Shown piece after piece: positions 19,539 through 30,021 of a stretch of 64,000 nucleotides of DNA. The translations under genes and the position numbers were made by a program. The stretch spans positions 1 through 64,000 of the forward strand of contig JADJVW010000001.1 in assembly GCA_016710365.1 (NCBI GenBank). Reading direction: 5' to 3'. Source of the stretch: Candidatus Caldilinea saccharophila (GTDB lineage: Bacteria; Chloroflexota; Anaerolineae; Caldilineales; Caldilineaceae). Below the pieces are notes generated by a model, which searched no databases, had not been told where the DNA came from, and was given only the letters and a program-made list of their open reading frames with translations. Positions within the stretch are counted from its first letter, which is position 1. The number at the start of each line of letters is the position of its first letter.

Positions 19539-20303
19539 ATGTCGAATTTCCTCCACCAGGTGACAACCACTGCCGCGCAAATGCCGTCGATCTCGCTGGA
19601 CGAGATCAAGGCGCTCGCCCTGCTGGATCGCCTTGATGTAAAGTTCATCTTGCACGACAGCCAGCTCGCGCAGATCATGGAGCGGGTGAGCGGCAATTAT
19701 CGCGTGCTGGAAATCAACGGAGTGCGTCCTGGGCGGTACTATACAACCTATTTCGACACGCCGGACTTTGCGATGTATCGATCACACCACAACGGTTTAC
19801 GCGTGCGCCACAAAGTCCGCTGGCGTTGGTATATCGACAGCGAAATGATCTTCCTGGAAGTCAAAGAGAAGACTAATCGCGAGCGGACAGTCAAGACGCG
19901 CACGGTGTTGTCTGAACCAGTCTGGCATTTTCAAGCGTTGGATACAGCCTGGATGCCGCCTAGCTTGAACGTCGATACCCCTTCCTTGCAGCCCGTGGTT
20001 TGGAATCGCTTTCAACGTATGACGCTAGCCGATTTTGAACGCCAGGAACGCATCACGATCGATCTGGCCCTTGAAATTGGCAAAGACGGGCGGTCGGTCC
20101 CTATGCCTGGCCTGTCGATCATTGAGATCAAACAGCGGAAATTCTCACTCAATTCACCCATGGCGCGCGAACTGCACCGTCTTCAGCTCCACCCCACCCA
20201 CGTCAGTAAATACTGCATCTCGATGGCGATGTTCTATCCAGAGCTGAAACACAACCGGTTCAAACCGATCCTGCGCCGGCTCAAAGCGATTTATGAAAGA
20301 TAA
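19539..20303 (+). CDS. VTC domain (polyphosphate polymerase-like) protein
   Basis: 254 residues resembling the tunnel-shaped VTC/CYTH-like domain that makes polyphosphate from ATP in yeast Vtc4. Visible landmarks: DRLDVKFIL (conserved Lys), YYTTYFDTPDFAMYRSHHNG, a basic strand LRVRHKVRWRWY, EVKEKTNRERTVKTR, and the late acidic strand LSIIEIKQRKFS. Basic and acidic residues alternate, as expected for the nucleotide/metal tunnel. ATG follows directly on the stop of the pentapeptide gene. The next gene starts 6 bp downstream. Function as a polymerase is a family inference. Confidence 0.85.
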   Translation: MSNFLHQVTTTAAQMPSISLDEIKALALLDRLDVKFILHDSQLAQIMERVSGNYRVLEINGVRPGRYYTTYFDTPDFAMYRSHHNGLRVRHKVRWRWYIDSEMIFLEVKEKTNRERTVKTRTVLSEPVWHFQALDTAWMPPSLNVDTPSLQPVVWNRFQRMTLADFERQERITIDLALEIGKDGRSVPMPGLSIIEIKQRKFSLNSPMARELHRLQLHPTHVSKYCISMAMFYPELKHNRFKPILRRLKAIYER

Positions 20304-20309
20304 GCGACC

Positions 20310-20909
20310 ATGAATCTGCTGACAGAAGTTCTACCCGGATTTGCACTGACGTTGGCGACCGGCATTATCGTCTTTGGGCTGGGCTATGCGGCTTCGCGAC
20401 GCAGCCGCCCCGAATATATCTTCACCTTTTCCACCTTCAGCATCATGGCCTATCTCATCACCAGCCTGTTGCGTGATGTGCAGTTGACGCTTGGCTTTAG
20501 CTTTGGCTTGCTGGCTGTCTTTACGATCATGCGCTTCCGGTCGATCAACATCCCGGTGCGCGAGATGACCTACCTCTATCTGGCGATTATGCTGCCCTTT
20601 GCCAACGCTCTCTTCGTCGCGACACGCGTCCCATTTACGGACGTGCTGGTCATTAACGGCGTGCTGGCGCTCTTTGTGGTCGTGCTCGACCGGGGGTTGC
20701 TGATGCGGTACGGCTCCTCCCAGATCGTTCACTATGAAAAAGTGGACCTGATTCAGGCCAACAACGAACGCGCCCTGCTTGACGATCTCAGCAATCGCAC
20801 CGGGCGCCATGTCCGGCGCTATGTCGTCGAAGAGATCGACTTTCTGCGCGACACCGCCACGTTGACCGTCTATTTTGATGAGAAAGGCATCCGTCTACAA
20901 AACCTATGA
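20310..20909 (+). CDS. DUF4956 membrane protein
   Basis: 199 residues with four or five N-terminal membrane segments (FALTLATGIIVFGLGYAA, FSFGLLAVFTIMRF, VLVINGVLALFVVVL) and a small soluble C-terminal domain (VRRYVVEEIDFLRDTATLTVYF). The motif FGLLAVFTIMRFRSINIPVREMTYLY is the DUF4956 signature. It is routinely adjacent to VTC-domain genes, so it may be a membrane partner or channel for the polymerase. Its stop overlaps the start of the lamin-tail gene (ATGA). Confidence 0.88.
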   Translation: MNLLTEVLPGFALTLATGIIVFGLGYAASRRSRPEYIFTFSTFSIMAYLITSLLRDVQLTLGFSFGLLAVFTIMRFRSINIPVREMTYLYLAIMLPFANALFVATRVPFTDVLVINGVLALFVVVLDRGLLMRYGSSQIVHYEKVDLIQANNERALLDDLSNRTGRHVRRYVVEEIDFLRDTATLTVYFDEKGIRLQNL

Positions 20910-22075
20910 ACACCTTGTTGCGAAATGTACTTACTCTTCTTGCGGTGCTCGGCGGCCTGGGTGCAATGCTCTTGCTGACAATGCCTGCGATTGGTCGTCC
21001 CACAGGCGAACCTGTAGCAGCGCTGCAAGACCAGCCAGCCATTGTGATCAATGAGATTCTCGCGCACACCGACGCGCCAAGCGTTGATGCTGTGGAGCTG
21101 TACAATACCGGCGACGCCGCCGTCGATCTCTCCGGCTGGTGGATGACCGACGACGATGCGCGTCCGCAGAGCGAATGGGTGCGGATTCCCGATGGCGTCA
21201 GCATCAGCGTGGAAGGCTATTACGTGATCGCCAACACCAAAGGCGACTGGGCGTTTGGCTTGAGTGAGGCCGGCGATCCGGTGTACATTTTCCGGCCCAA
21301 CCCACAGGGCGGCGCGCCGCTGTTGGTTGAAGCCACGCGCTTTGGCGCCTCTCCTAACAACGTCTCCTTTATCCGCTATCTCGACGCCCTGGGCAGGGCG
21401 CGCTTTCCCATGCAGGAAGGCCCGCCAACGCTGGGCTTGTCCAACTGCGGCGTGCGCATCAGCGCGATTCAACTGGAAGAACTGATGGTCGATCCGCGGT
21501 CGGGCGACAGCGAATATGTCGTCATCGCCAACGTCGGCAGTACGCCCGCGCAACTGTACGACCCAAACCACCCGCTCAATCCATGGAAACTCATCGGGCA
21601 GAAAAGCACGGGGAAAGACACCGACATGTTCGTCTTTCCGGCGGCGATGACCCTCGCGCCGGGCGAGCGCATTATCCTGAGCGCGACCAGCCCCGACTTG
21701 TTTCGCCAGGAGCAGAAGATCCCGGCGTCCGTGCGCATCTTTGGCCCTCTGAACAGTGGGCTGAGCAGCACCGGTGAACGCGTGGCGCTGGCCGCGCCGC
21801 TGGAGCCAGAGCTGGATGCGAAAATCAACTATGCCTTTGTCGATGAAGTCGAATACAGCAACCAGGCGCCGTGGCCGTCGGTGGCGGAGAATGGCAAAGC
21901 ATTGGCGCGCGTGGACGCTACGCAGTATGCCAACGATGTCGCCAATTGGCGCGCAGCCCCGCCGCTGCAGACGATCAATCGCGCTGCCCACGCGCTGCGC
22001 AGCCAGACCATCTACATCTATGAAGATGGCCTCTATCTGCCTTTTGTGAGCACGCCGCGTTGCGTCTTCAATTGA
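20906..22075 (+). CDS. secreted lamin-tail-domain (LTD) protein
   Basis: 389 residues. The signal peptide is at residues 1-30 (VLTLLAVLGGLGAMLLLTMPAIG). The first LTD-like domain begins IVINEILAHTDAPSVDAVELYNTGDAAVDLSGW, and the second begins around residue 190 (LEELMVDPRSGDSEYVVIANVG). The C-terminus ends in a YEDGLYLPFV tail. Lamin-tail domains mediate binding in many bacterial surface proteins and accompany VTC/DUF4956/CotH clusters, so this is probably the exported member of a four-gene unit. A bidirectional terminator follows. Confidence 0.82.
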   Translation: MNTLLRNVLTLLAVLGGLGAMLLLTMPAIGRPTGEPVAALQDQPAIVINEILAHTDAPSVDAVELYNTGDAAVDLSGWWMTDDDARPQSEWVRIPDGVSISVEGYYVIANTKGDWAFGLSEAGDPVYIFRPNPQGGAPLLVEATRFGASPNNVSFIRYLDALGRARFPMQEGPPTLGLSNCGVRISAIQLEELMVDPRSGDSEYVVIANVGSTPAQLYDPNHPLNPWKLIGQKSTGKDTDMFVFPAAMTLAPGERIILSATSPDLFRQEQKIPASVRIFGPLNSGLSSTGERVALAAPLEPELDAKINYAFVDEVEYSNQAPWPSVAENGKALARVDATQYANDVANWRAAPPLQTINRAAHALRSQTIYIYEDGLYLPFVSTPRCVFN

Positions 22076-22146
22076 CTCGAAAGCAGTTTTGACGCAAAGT
22101 CGCAGAGAGGCAGACGCGCGCAGAGCACAACGGAGAAGCGCAGCAC

Positions 22147-22187
22147 AACAAAAGGCCGGGCTTCTTGGTGAAGCCCGGCCTTTTGTT
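22147..22187. terminator. bidirectional rho-independent terminator
   Basis: 18-bp perfect stem (AACAAAAGGCCGGGCTTC and its complement) with loop TTGGT and flanking A/T runs, between the convergent LTD and HtrA genes. Confidence 0.9.
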
Positions 22188-22209
22188 GGAATGGTTTCTC
22201 TGTTGGGGA

Positions 22210-23691
22210 TTACTTGATTGTCAACTCAATCACTTCACCCGACTGCGCATCGATGACTACGGTCGCGGTCTGCGTAGCGGTGCTCAACTCCACGACCCAC
22301 ACGCTCTGGCCGTCTCGATCTTCGGGCGTCGCCACTTTTTCGGTGATCGCGCCGTCAAGCTGGCCGCGCACGGCATCTTCAGCGATGGTGATCGCGGCGC
22401 GTGCGTTGATCTTGCCATCCTCGCCGACTTCGGCGCTTGCCACCGGCTGGGTCGGACGTTCGCCCAACGTGACGTCGACCTTGATTTCCTCGCCATCGCG
22501 TTCGACTGTCAGCGTCACCGTCTGGCCCGGCTCGGCCTTGGTGACCAGGAAAGAGACCAGATCTTCGAAGCGCACGACAGGCATATCATCAATGGCAGTA
22601 ACGATGTCGCCGCCCCGACGCACATCCATGCCATTGGCAGTGGTTGCAGTGCGGCTGCCACCTTCCACGCCTCCCTTTTCCGAAGGGCCGCCCGGCACCA
22701 CCGATGACACGTAGACGCCCAACGTATTGTCAGGCAACTCCAGCGCCTCGGCCAGTTGCGGCGAGATCGTGCTGCCTTCCAGCCCCAGGTAGGCATACTT
22801 GTACGCGCCATCTTCGATCAACGCCGGCACGACGCGCTTGACGATGGAGGAGGGAATCGTAAACCCGACGCCGGAATTCTGACGCGTCTGCGACTCGATG
22901 GCAAAGTTGACGCCAACGACTTCGCCGTTCAGGTTGACCAACGGGCCGCCCGAGTTGCCAGGATTGATGGCCGCGTCCGTCTGGATCACGTCAGGCAGCG
23001 TGTAGCGACTGTTGCCAAGGGCGTCAACCGGGAAACCGCGCCCCAATGCGCTGACAATGCCGGTGGTCATGGTGCCTTCCAAGCCAAACGGGTTGCCGAT
23101 CGCGATGACCATGTGGCCAACCTTGATGCTGTTATCCTCGGCAAGCGGCAGCGGAGTCCACGTTACGCCGTCCGGCGGCGTCACCTTGATGACCGCGAGA
23201 TCGGCCTGCGGGTCGGTGGCGATCACCTCGGCGCGCGCCCACATCCCATTGTTGAAGTTGACGATGACCTTCTGTGCGCCTTCGACCACATGGTTGTTGG
23301 TGATGATGTGGCCTTCATTGTCATAGATGAAGCCGGAGCCTTCGCCTCGCTGCAACGGCATGTCGCCCTGCGGCAATTGAAAGCCTGGAATCTGCGGCAA
23401 GTCAGCAGCAGAGGCAACACTCTCCACCTGGATATTGACGACAGACGGCGCCACCGCTTCGTATAAGGCCGCCAACGCATTCTGATCTTCATCCAGTGTA
23501 GAATCAATCTGAAGCGCAGGCGCCGCAATCACTTGCCGGCCATTGCTGGCGGAAACCGACAACGTCTGCCATGCCAGCGGCGCGGCCAGCGCGCCAAAGA
23601 CAATCAGCCCGGCCCCTATCACCGCCAATATCCCCACGATCAGCGGATTAAGCTTGCGTGTGGGCGCCTGTTTGAATTCTTGTTGACTCAT
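22210..23691 (-). CDS. HtrA/DegP-like serine protease with PDZ and PepSY-like domains
   Basis: Envelope quality-control protease. One N-terminal membrane anchor (LIVGILAVIGAGLIVFGAL, ~15-35). Trypsin-like domain with catalytic His134 (TNNHVV), Asp164 (ADLAVIKV) and Ser247 (NPGNSGGP). The PDZ domain spans about residues 300-405 (LGVYVSSVVPGGPSEKGGV, GGDIVTAIDDMPV). Residues ~420-493 form a PepSY-like module (ARAAITIAEDAVRG, VVIDAQSGEVIELTI), which is unusual behind an HtrA PDZ domain and may regulate activity. 493 residues. A single gene, facing the LTD gene across a shared terminator. Confidence 0.93.
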   Translation of the reverse strand: MSQQEFKQAPTRKLNPLIVGILAVIGAGLIVFGALAAPLAWQTLSVSASNGRQVIAAPALQIDSTLDEDQNALAALYEAVAPSVVNIQVESVASAADLPQIPGFQLPQGDMPLQRGEGSGFIYDNEGHIITNNHVVEGAQKVIVNFNNGMWARAEVIATDPQADLAVIKVTPPDGVTWTPLPLAEDNSIKVGHMVIAIGNPFGLEGTMTTGIVSALGRGFPVDALGNSRYTLPDVIQTDAAINPGNSGGPLVNLNGEVVGVNFAIESQTRQNSGVGFTIPSSIVKRVVPALIEDGAYKYAYLGLEGSTISPQLAEALELPDNTLGVYVSSVVPGGPSEKGGVEGGSRTATTANGMDVRRGGDIVTAIDDMPVVRFEDLVSFLVTKAEPGQTVTLTVERDGEEIKVDVTLGERPTQPVASAEVGEDGKINARAAITIAEDAVRGQLDGAITEKVATPEDRDGQSVWVVELSTATQTATVVIDAQSGEVIELTIK

Positions 23692-23863
23692 TTACGTACC
23701 TCGCATCCCTGCATTTTACTTTTGGGGAGGGGTTGGGCTGCTGACGCCGCCTCAACACCTCCTGACTTGGAAAGTTCAACTGATACCAATCGTCATTTTA
23801 GCCGTCGTGCATGAGATGCGGATGAAGCAATGGTAAAAAATGTGTAAGCGTTTTTGTCGGCGA

Positions 23864-26811
23864 CTACTCAGCCGGCTCAGGTGTTAGCGCTGGCATCGTC
23901 TCTGTTCCTGGCGTCTCCGCTGCTGGATTGTCCGCTGATGGAGTGTCCACGGCCGGCGTCTGCACAGGCGCGACCCCGGTCAGTTGCACAAGTTGCTGCA
24001 ACGTCGCCTGCAGCGCGTCCATTTCGGCGCCATACGCGGCCCAATCGCCACTGCGCAAATGTGCTTGCGCCGCGGTGTACTGACGGTTGGCCGTGACAAT
24101 CAACTGCTCCAGTGTGGCGACGCTCAGATCGCCAGTCGGTGTTTGCCCAGCGCCGCTCGCGTCGGCGTTCTGTGCGGCGGCCTCGCTGGCCGCGGCCAGC
24201 AGATCGGTCAGACCCGCGCGTTCGACGGTGTTGCGGCCAAACAACTGCACCAGCGCCAGCCCCAGATTCTCAGCCATCACAACCCGATCCGAAGTGGCGA
24301 GGATGACGCGCCGCAGTTCGGGGATGCGCCCGCTCTGCGCCTGCAGATAGAGCGGCTCCACATAAAGCAGGCTGTCGCCAAGCGGGATGACAAGCAGATT
24401 GCCACGGATTACGCTGCTGCCCTGCTGATTCCACAGGCTGAGTTGGCGCTGATAAGCGGATCCTGGTCGATGCGCGCCTCGATCTGTTTGGGCCAAAGAA
24501 CAGTGAATCCTTCCCAAAGTTGTAGACAATCTTCTCGCCATATTTGTCTGGGTCGCTCTGCGCCGCCATCCAGGCCACCATGTTCTCGCGATTGGCGGGT
24601 GTAAACGGGAGAATCTGCATGAAATTAAGGCTCTTGTCGGAGTCAGGCAATTCCATCAGCACATAGTACGGATCGATCGGCTGCGCCTTGTTATAGAAGA
24701 TCTCCTCCGGCCACGCCCATACATCCTCGCGATTGTAAAAGTCCAGGGAATCCGTCATGTGATACATGCGGTACATCTCGGCCTGCACGGAGAAAAGATC
24801 GGTCGGGTAGCGAATATGGCGCTGCAGGAAGTCGGGCATGGCTTCAAACGGTTGAAAAAGCTTCGGAAAGATGCGCGCATACGCCGCTGTAATCGGCTCG
24901 GCCGCGTCAGTGATGTAAAAGATGGGTGAGCCATCGTAGGCGTTGATGACAATCTTGACAGTGTTGCGGATGTAATTGAAGCCGTCCAAATATGGCTCGC
25001 TATAGGGAAAACGGTTGCTCGTCACATAAGCATCCATCATCCAGTACAGACGGCCATCTTCGCCAACCACCACATATGGATCCTGATCCAACTGGAGGAA
25101 TGGCGCCAATTGCTGCACGCGTTCCACAATATTGCGCCGCCAAAGCAGTTGGCTTTCGTCCGTAATATCTTGATTGAGGATCAAGTTGATATCGCCAAAG
25201 CGGACTGCAAAGAGGAGGCGATGCCAAAAAGTCATATCGATGCCGGTGTCGGCAGCGAAGCTCGTCGTCACGTTGCCATCGCCCTGGGGATAGCTGAACT
25301 CCTGCATTTTGGTGTGGCCGATCACATACTCGTTAGTCAACTCGCCAAAATAGAGTTGCGGCTCGGTCAACGCCAGGTTGCCAACCGGCGGCAGATCTTT
25401 GATGTAAAACTCGGGCAAACCGTCCGCGGTCACCAATTCCACCGGCGACATCGCCACCCCAAAGCCGTGCGTATAGACCAGCCGGCGGTTGACCCAGGTC
25501 TGCGCCTGCTCTGTGAGCCGGTCAGCCACCAGCTCGCGCGGCCACCATTACCTGACGCCGCTCGCCATCGATGATATAGCGGTCGACATCAACATCGTTG
25601 AAGGCGTAGTACTGGCGCAGCGCCTGCACCTGGTTGTAGGTCTCGAGCAAAGGCCGATAGTCCCACAGACGCACATTGCGCACCGTCGCCGGCTCGGCCA
25701 GCAAGGCGTCGGGCGTCAACTGCTGCGAGGCGTCATAGCTGCGCATCTCGATGTCCGTCAGGTCGTATGCCAGACGCGTGAAGCGAATGTTATTTTCGAT
25801 AAAAGGACGTTCCAAGCTCAACTCATTCGGGCTGACTTGAAAGCGCTGAACAAACGAAGGATAAAGCGACCCGGCGATTACGGTGACGCCAACCCAGATC
25901 AGCAAAACAACCACGATCGCACGCCACGCGCGCCGCATGTACGCGGTAATGACCAACAGCACTGCGGCCACCAATGTCACAATCGTCAGCAGGTTATAGG
26001 CTGGCAACTGGGCGTTGACATCTGTATACCCCGCGCCGAAGACCGCGCCGCGTCCACTGTACACAAGCTGAGCGGCATCCAATTGATAGCCAAGCGCCAG
26101 CAACCCCAGGAAGAGTGCGCCCAGGATGCCAAGATGGAGCAAAAGCCCGGTGCTTGCGCGCCAGCCACGCCAGCCAATGCCACTGACAACGACAACCATC
26201 AAGATGGTGGCGATCAGCACCGCCTGAAACCAGCCGCGCACCATCTCCAGCACGGGCAGCGTAAAGACGTAAAAGCTGATGTCGCGGCCAAAGACGGGAT
26301 CAACGACCCCAAAGTTGCTCTGATTCAGGAAGAGTAACAGTTGCGGCCATTCACTGGCGGTGGTAAGCCCCATCAAAAAAGAGAAAAACGTAAAAACCGC
26401 CAAAGCTACCGTCGAAATTTTCATGCCGGTGACATCGGCTAAAACCTCAACGGGAGTCGAATTCAAACCAAATGGCTCGATGCGCCGCACGATCCAATAG
26501 TTGATCGCGAGAAAAAGCCAGGTGAGTCCAAAGCCGGCGGCAAAAAGCCCCAGCGACGCCAGCAGGCGCGTCCACAAAATCGATTCGAAACCCAAGCTGG
26601 CGTGCCATGTCCAATTGGTCAAAAAACCAATAAAGCTGTTAAACAGCAGCAGGAAGATAAATGGAATCACCAACAGCCACCACCAGCGGCTTGGTCGGCC
26701 CGGCAGCGGGCGCCCTGGACGACCGTCGTTAGGCGGAATCCAATCTTCGCCGCGCTGAAGGTTTTCTTCAATCGAACGGATCAAATCGGAAAACGGATCT
26801 GCATTTCTCAT
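23864..26811 (-). pseudogene. UPF0182 family membrane protein, three frameshifts
   Basis: Three frames rebuild one ~980-residue UPF0182 protein. The N-terminus at 26811 has about seven membrane segments (WWLLVIPFIFLLLFNSFIGF, LGLFAAGFGLTWLFLAINYW). The large extracellular domain includes WVNRRLVYTHGFGVAMSPV, PTDLFSVQAEMYRMYHMTD and GNLLVIPLGDSLLYVEPLYL. The C-terminal tail is acidic, Pro/Thr-rich. Breaks lie near 25533, 24487-24489 (TTT for TTTT) and 24445-24447. Corrected reading of the middle gives GPKQIEARIDQDP, as in homologues. Function is unknown. Strong conservation on both sides of every break points to sequence error. Confidence 0.85.
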
Positions 26812-27012
26812 AGTTTATTCTATCTTTTTGGTTTTCTGGCGTTTTACTTCGATCAATAGCCTGGCCCGCGCTGCCCACCCTGGGGCAGCAGCGCATCGTT
26901 TCTGCGCATCACCTGAGCTACACTGGCATTTCATTGTATCAAAGATACCACAATTCGCCGGTGACGCTGCTACCCTTCTGCCCATTACACTGGGTAGAGT
27001 ATACTTGACCCC

Positions 27013-27468
27013 ATGAATGCTCATTCCTGGCCGGACTCACTGCAATCCGCGCAGCCAGAACATAGCGCGCTGCTCTTGGAGACGTTCTGGCGCACATTGG
27101 CGCAATTGCCCGCTTTGGTGGAGCGCCAAGAAAATCTGCTTGCCGCCGACGTAACTGCGCTGCTACGGCATATCGTCCTCGAGATGATGCTGGCGCTCAA
27201 TGGCATCGACTGGCCTGAGGGCACTACGCACCTCAACACTTATCTCAGCGAAAGCCAACGCGCCGCCATCGAAAAGACATTGCTGGCGCCCGCGGTCAAC
27301 GCCGACAGTTGGATCGGTCAGGCCGTGGCGTTGGTCGTCATTTATCGCTGGTACGCGCCCCAGTTGGCGACAAAGTATGAACTGATCTATCCGCAAGCCG
27401 CCGAAGACGCTGCACTGGCTCACCTGCGCACCCTTCTTCATTGGCCACTGGCAATTTTCACCGAGTAG
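27013..27468 (+). CDS. hypothetical protein, 151 residues
   Basis: Not recognised. No signal peptide or membrane anchor; it is mostly helical by composition (LLLETFWRTLAQLPALVERQENLLAADVTALLRHIVLEMMLALNGI). The downstream glycosyltransferase gene starts 17 bp after its stop on the same strand, so the two are probably cotranscribed. Codon use matches the neighbours, and the start has no strong ribosome site. Confidence 0.6.
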   Translation: MNAHSWPDSLQSAQPEHSALLLETFWRTLAQLPALVERQENLLAADVTALLRHIVLEMMLALNGIDWPEGTTHLNTYLSESQRAAIEKTLLAPAVNADSWIGQAVALVVIYRWYAPQLATKYELIYPQAAEDAALAHLRTLLHWPLAIFTE

Positions 27469-27484
27469 GGGCCAACGCCGCCTT

Positions 27485-28663
27485 ATGAAGCGCCGCGTCT
27501 GTTTTGTCGCCCCCTTTGGGCTGGGTCAGAAAACCACCGTCTGGGCGCGCACGCTGCCACTGGCGCGCGCACTGGTCGAACACGGCTGGACGCCCACCCT
27601 CCTGATCCCGCCCTGGGACACGCCGGCCGACGCCGGCCGCGCCTGGATGGATCACGGCGTAGAGGTCGTGAATGTTCAGATTGCCGGCGGCGTCCCTCTG
27701 ACAACCCACCGATTGCTACACGAATTATCTGCTCTAGCTCCTGAAATCGTGCATATCGTCAAACCGCGCGCTCACGCCGGTCTTGTGCAGTGGTGGCTGT
27801 GGCAGCGACGCCAGGTGGGTCGCCAGACGCCCTATCTCCTGCTCGACGCCGACGACTGGGAACAGGCCTGGGCGCCGGTCAATCGCTATACGTGGCTGCT
27901 GGCGCGCTTTCTCGCCTGGCAGGAGGAATGGGGCATCCGTCATGCCGACGGCGTCACCGCGGCCAGCCGCTGGCTGGTCGAACGGATTCGCCAAGTAAAC
28001 CGCGCTACGCCGATCCTGCATCTGCCCAACGGCATCGACCCGCCGACAGCCGACGGCCTACACTGGACGCCAACGCACGGCAACGACGTCCTCTTTTTCA
28101 GTCGCTTTGTAGAAGTCTCCCCAACCTGGCTGGCGACCTGCTGGCAAGCGCTGCACGCACGTCGTCCTCAGGCGCGGCTGTTGGTCGCCGGCGCGCCGGT
28201 GCGATCGGACCTGGGCGATGCGTTTCGCGCGGCAATGGCGGCCATCGCCCCGCACGCCGCGGCAAGCGTCGAATGGCTGGGATATGTGGATCGGGCGCAG
28301 CTTGCTGAGATTTACGCACGTATCGGTTGTGCAATTTTTCCTGCGGAGCCAACGGTTTTACAACAAGCAAAATGCAGCGTGCGGCTGGCCACGACGCTGC
28401 TTGCGGGGGTTCCGGTGGTGGCGAGCGCGGTGGGTGAACAGCGTGCCTATGGCGCCGGCGGCGCTGCCCGGCTTGTGCATGCCGATGCGACGCCCGAAAC
28501 ATTTGCCGAAGCGGTCGATGCCCTGCTCAACACGCCGGCGCAACAGGCATCCGTCAGCGAGGCGGCGCGGCGTCATCTGCAAGAACAGTACGACTGGCGC
28601 CTGCTTGGCGAGCGGCTGCATGAGTTTTATGAGGAGGTTTTGAGGCGTGATAGGGTAAGTTGA
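27485..28663 (+). CDS. GT-B glycosyltransferase (family 4-like)
   Basis: 392 residues. Two Rossmann-like halves: the N-terminal acceptor domain begins RRVCFVAPFGLGQKTTVWARTLPLARALVEHGW with DLLLDADDWEQ-type strands. The C-terminal nucleotide-sugar domain includes FFSRFVEVSPTWL, RLLVAGAPVRSD, EWLGYVDRAQLAEIYARIGCAIFP and SVRLATTLLAGVPVVASAVGEQRAY. No membrane segment. Acceptor unknown; probably surface glycan or glycolipid. Cotranscribed with the small upstream hypothetical gene. Confidence 0.82.
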   Translation: MKRRVCFVAPFGLGQKTTVWARTLPLARALVEHGWTPTLLIPPWDTPADAGRAWMDHGVEVVNVQIAGGVPLTTHRLLHELSALAPEIVHIVKPRAHAGLVQWWLWQRRQVGRQTPYLLLDADDWEQAWAPVNRYTWLLARFLAWQEEWGIRHADGVTAASRWLVERIRQVNRATPILHLPNGIDPPTADGLHWTPTHGNDVLFFSRFVEVSPTWLATCWQALHARRPQARLLVAGAPVRSDLGDAFRAAMAAIAPHAAASVEWLGYVDRAQLAEIYARIGCAIFPAEPTVLQQAKCSVRLATTLLAGVPVVASAVGEQRAYGAGGAARLVHADATPETFAEAVDALLNTPAQQASVSEAARRHLQEQYDWRLLGERLHEFYEEVLRRDRVS

Positions 28664-28714
28664 TTCATCCCGCTGGGGAACAGGCTACGCCCCTCACAAC
28701 TCGCCCCTCACAAC

Positions 28715-29696
28715 TCAATCCGGCAGCGGCATCTCCGGATATTTCTTGCCGCCGGCGGCGATTTCGATAGCGCGGCGCTGAGCTTCAGCCGCGATCTCGG
28801 CTTCGGTGCGCAGTCGCGCCTCATAGCGCTGACGCTCCGGTCGCTGCCAACGCCCCATGTCTTCCCCAGGATCGATGCAGCGGGCGAAAATCAGATAGCC
28901 GGTATGGCCGATCAGATTGTCGTCGGGGCGAAAGCGGTTAGGAGAAGCTTTGTAGGGTCGCAAAATCAACTCTTCTACACTCACATCCGCAAAGTGATGC
29001 TGGTCGAAGCCACGCAACAATTCAATGACCTGATTGGCGGTGGGCAGCAGGCTCGCAAAGAAGCCGCCAGGTCGCAACGCAGCGCGCACGTGGGACAAAT
29101 AGCGCCAGGGTTCGCGCACATCGAGAAAAACGGCATCGACGTCATTGGCCTTGAAGCCCTCTTCGATATCGGCGAGCATCATTTTGACATACGGCAGCAA
29201 GGCAATGCGCAAGATTCTCGCGAGCAACCTGGTAGATATCGGGGCGCACCTCATGGGTATAGACCAGGCCGGTTGGCATCACCGCCCAGGCCAACGCCGT
29301 GGTCAGCCCGCCGCTGCCGGTGCCGGCCTCGATGACACGGCTGCCGGCGTGCAGGCTCAGCCGGTGAACGATGTAGGCGGCGTCTTTTGGATAGATGATC
29401 TGCGTGCCGCGCTTGAGCGACTTCATCAAATCGGTGAGGGAGGGTTGCAGCAACAACGCCGCGTGGCCGATCTGACTCTGCACGGCCGCGCCCCACGGCT
29501 GGCCGATCAGCGCGCTGTGCCGATAGATGCCAAGATGGGTGTGGGTGACGCCTTCCGGGTGCATGTGCAGGACGTACCGCTTGTAGTCCGACGTAAAGAG
29601 CATCGCCAAATCGCCGGTTTGGACGTGGCGGCGATCCGTCTGCTGTTCGGCCAACGGGTTGAGTCCCTGCTCGCTAGGTGATGGTTGTTCAGTCAT
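28715..29696 (-). pseudogene. trmI: tRNA (adenine-N1)-methyltransferase TrmI, one frameshift
   Basis: Methylates A58 in the T-loop of tRNA. It starts at 29696 (MTEQPSPSEQGLNP). The SAM-binding motif is VIEAGTGSGGLTTALAWAV and motif II is VYTHEVRPDIYQVAREN. After the break come PYVKMMLADIEEGFKANDVDAVFLDVREPW and LLPTANQV. The frame breaks at AA 29211-29212; one A gives ARENLRIALLPYVKMM, matching the family. The N-terminal barrel and catalytic domain are otherwise complete. The 325-bp gap to its right contains the promoter of the next rightward gene and nothing else recognised. Confidence 0.85.
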
Positions 29697-29940
29697 GCGA
29701 CAATCTATCGTGCGAATGATTAGGATCGAAGATAACCTTCTCGTAGATATCGATTGCAGCAAGTGCTTTGAGTCGTGCAGACATAGCGTTCCTTATCGGC
29801 TAAGTTGCCTCTGCTGCCAGCGTAGAGGCGGCCACAGCAAGCTGTCAGTATAGCGCATCGCCGCCCGTGAGCCAACGCACTTTTGCTGCTGCAGGCGCAA
29901 CCAACTCGGCACGCTCCCATCTCGGCAATGTCACAGGCGT

Positions 29941-29969
29941 TTGACAGAGTGTGCCTGCCAAAGTAGAAT
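29941..29969 (+). promoter_or_regulatory. sigma-70-type promoter of the 30022 lipoprotein gene
   Basis: TTGACA (29941-29946), a 17-bp spacer, then TAGAAT (29964-29969), 53 bp upstream of the start codon. The box match and spacing are near consensus. Confidence 0.7.
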
Positions 29970-30021
29970 CGGAGATGATAGCAAAATCTGCCCGATCAAA
30001 AATCAATCAGGAGGAAATCTT

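Noticed and set aside
20870..21991. 373-codon minus-strand open frame
   Set aside because: Antisense to the lamin-tail gene; no recognisable domain or start signal.
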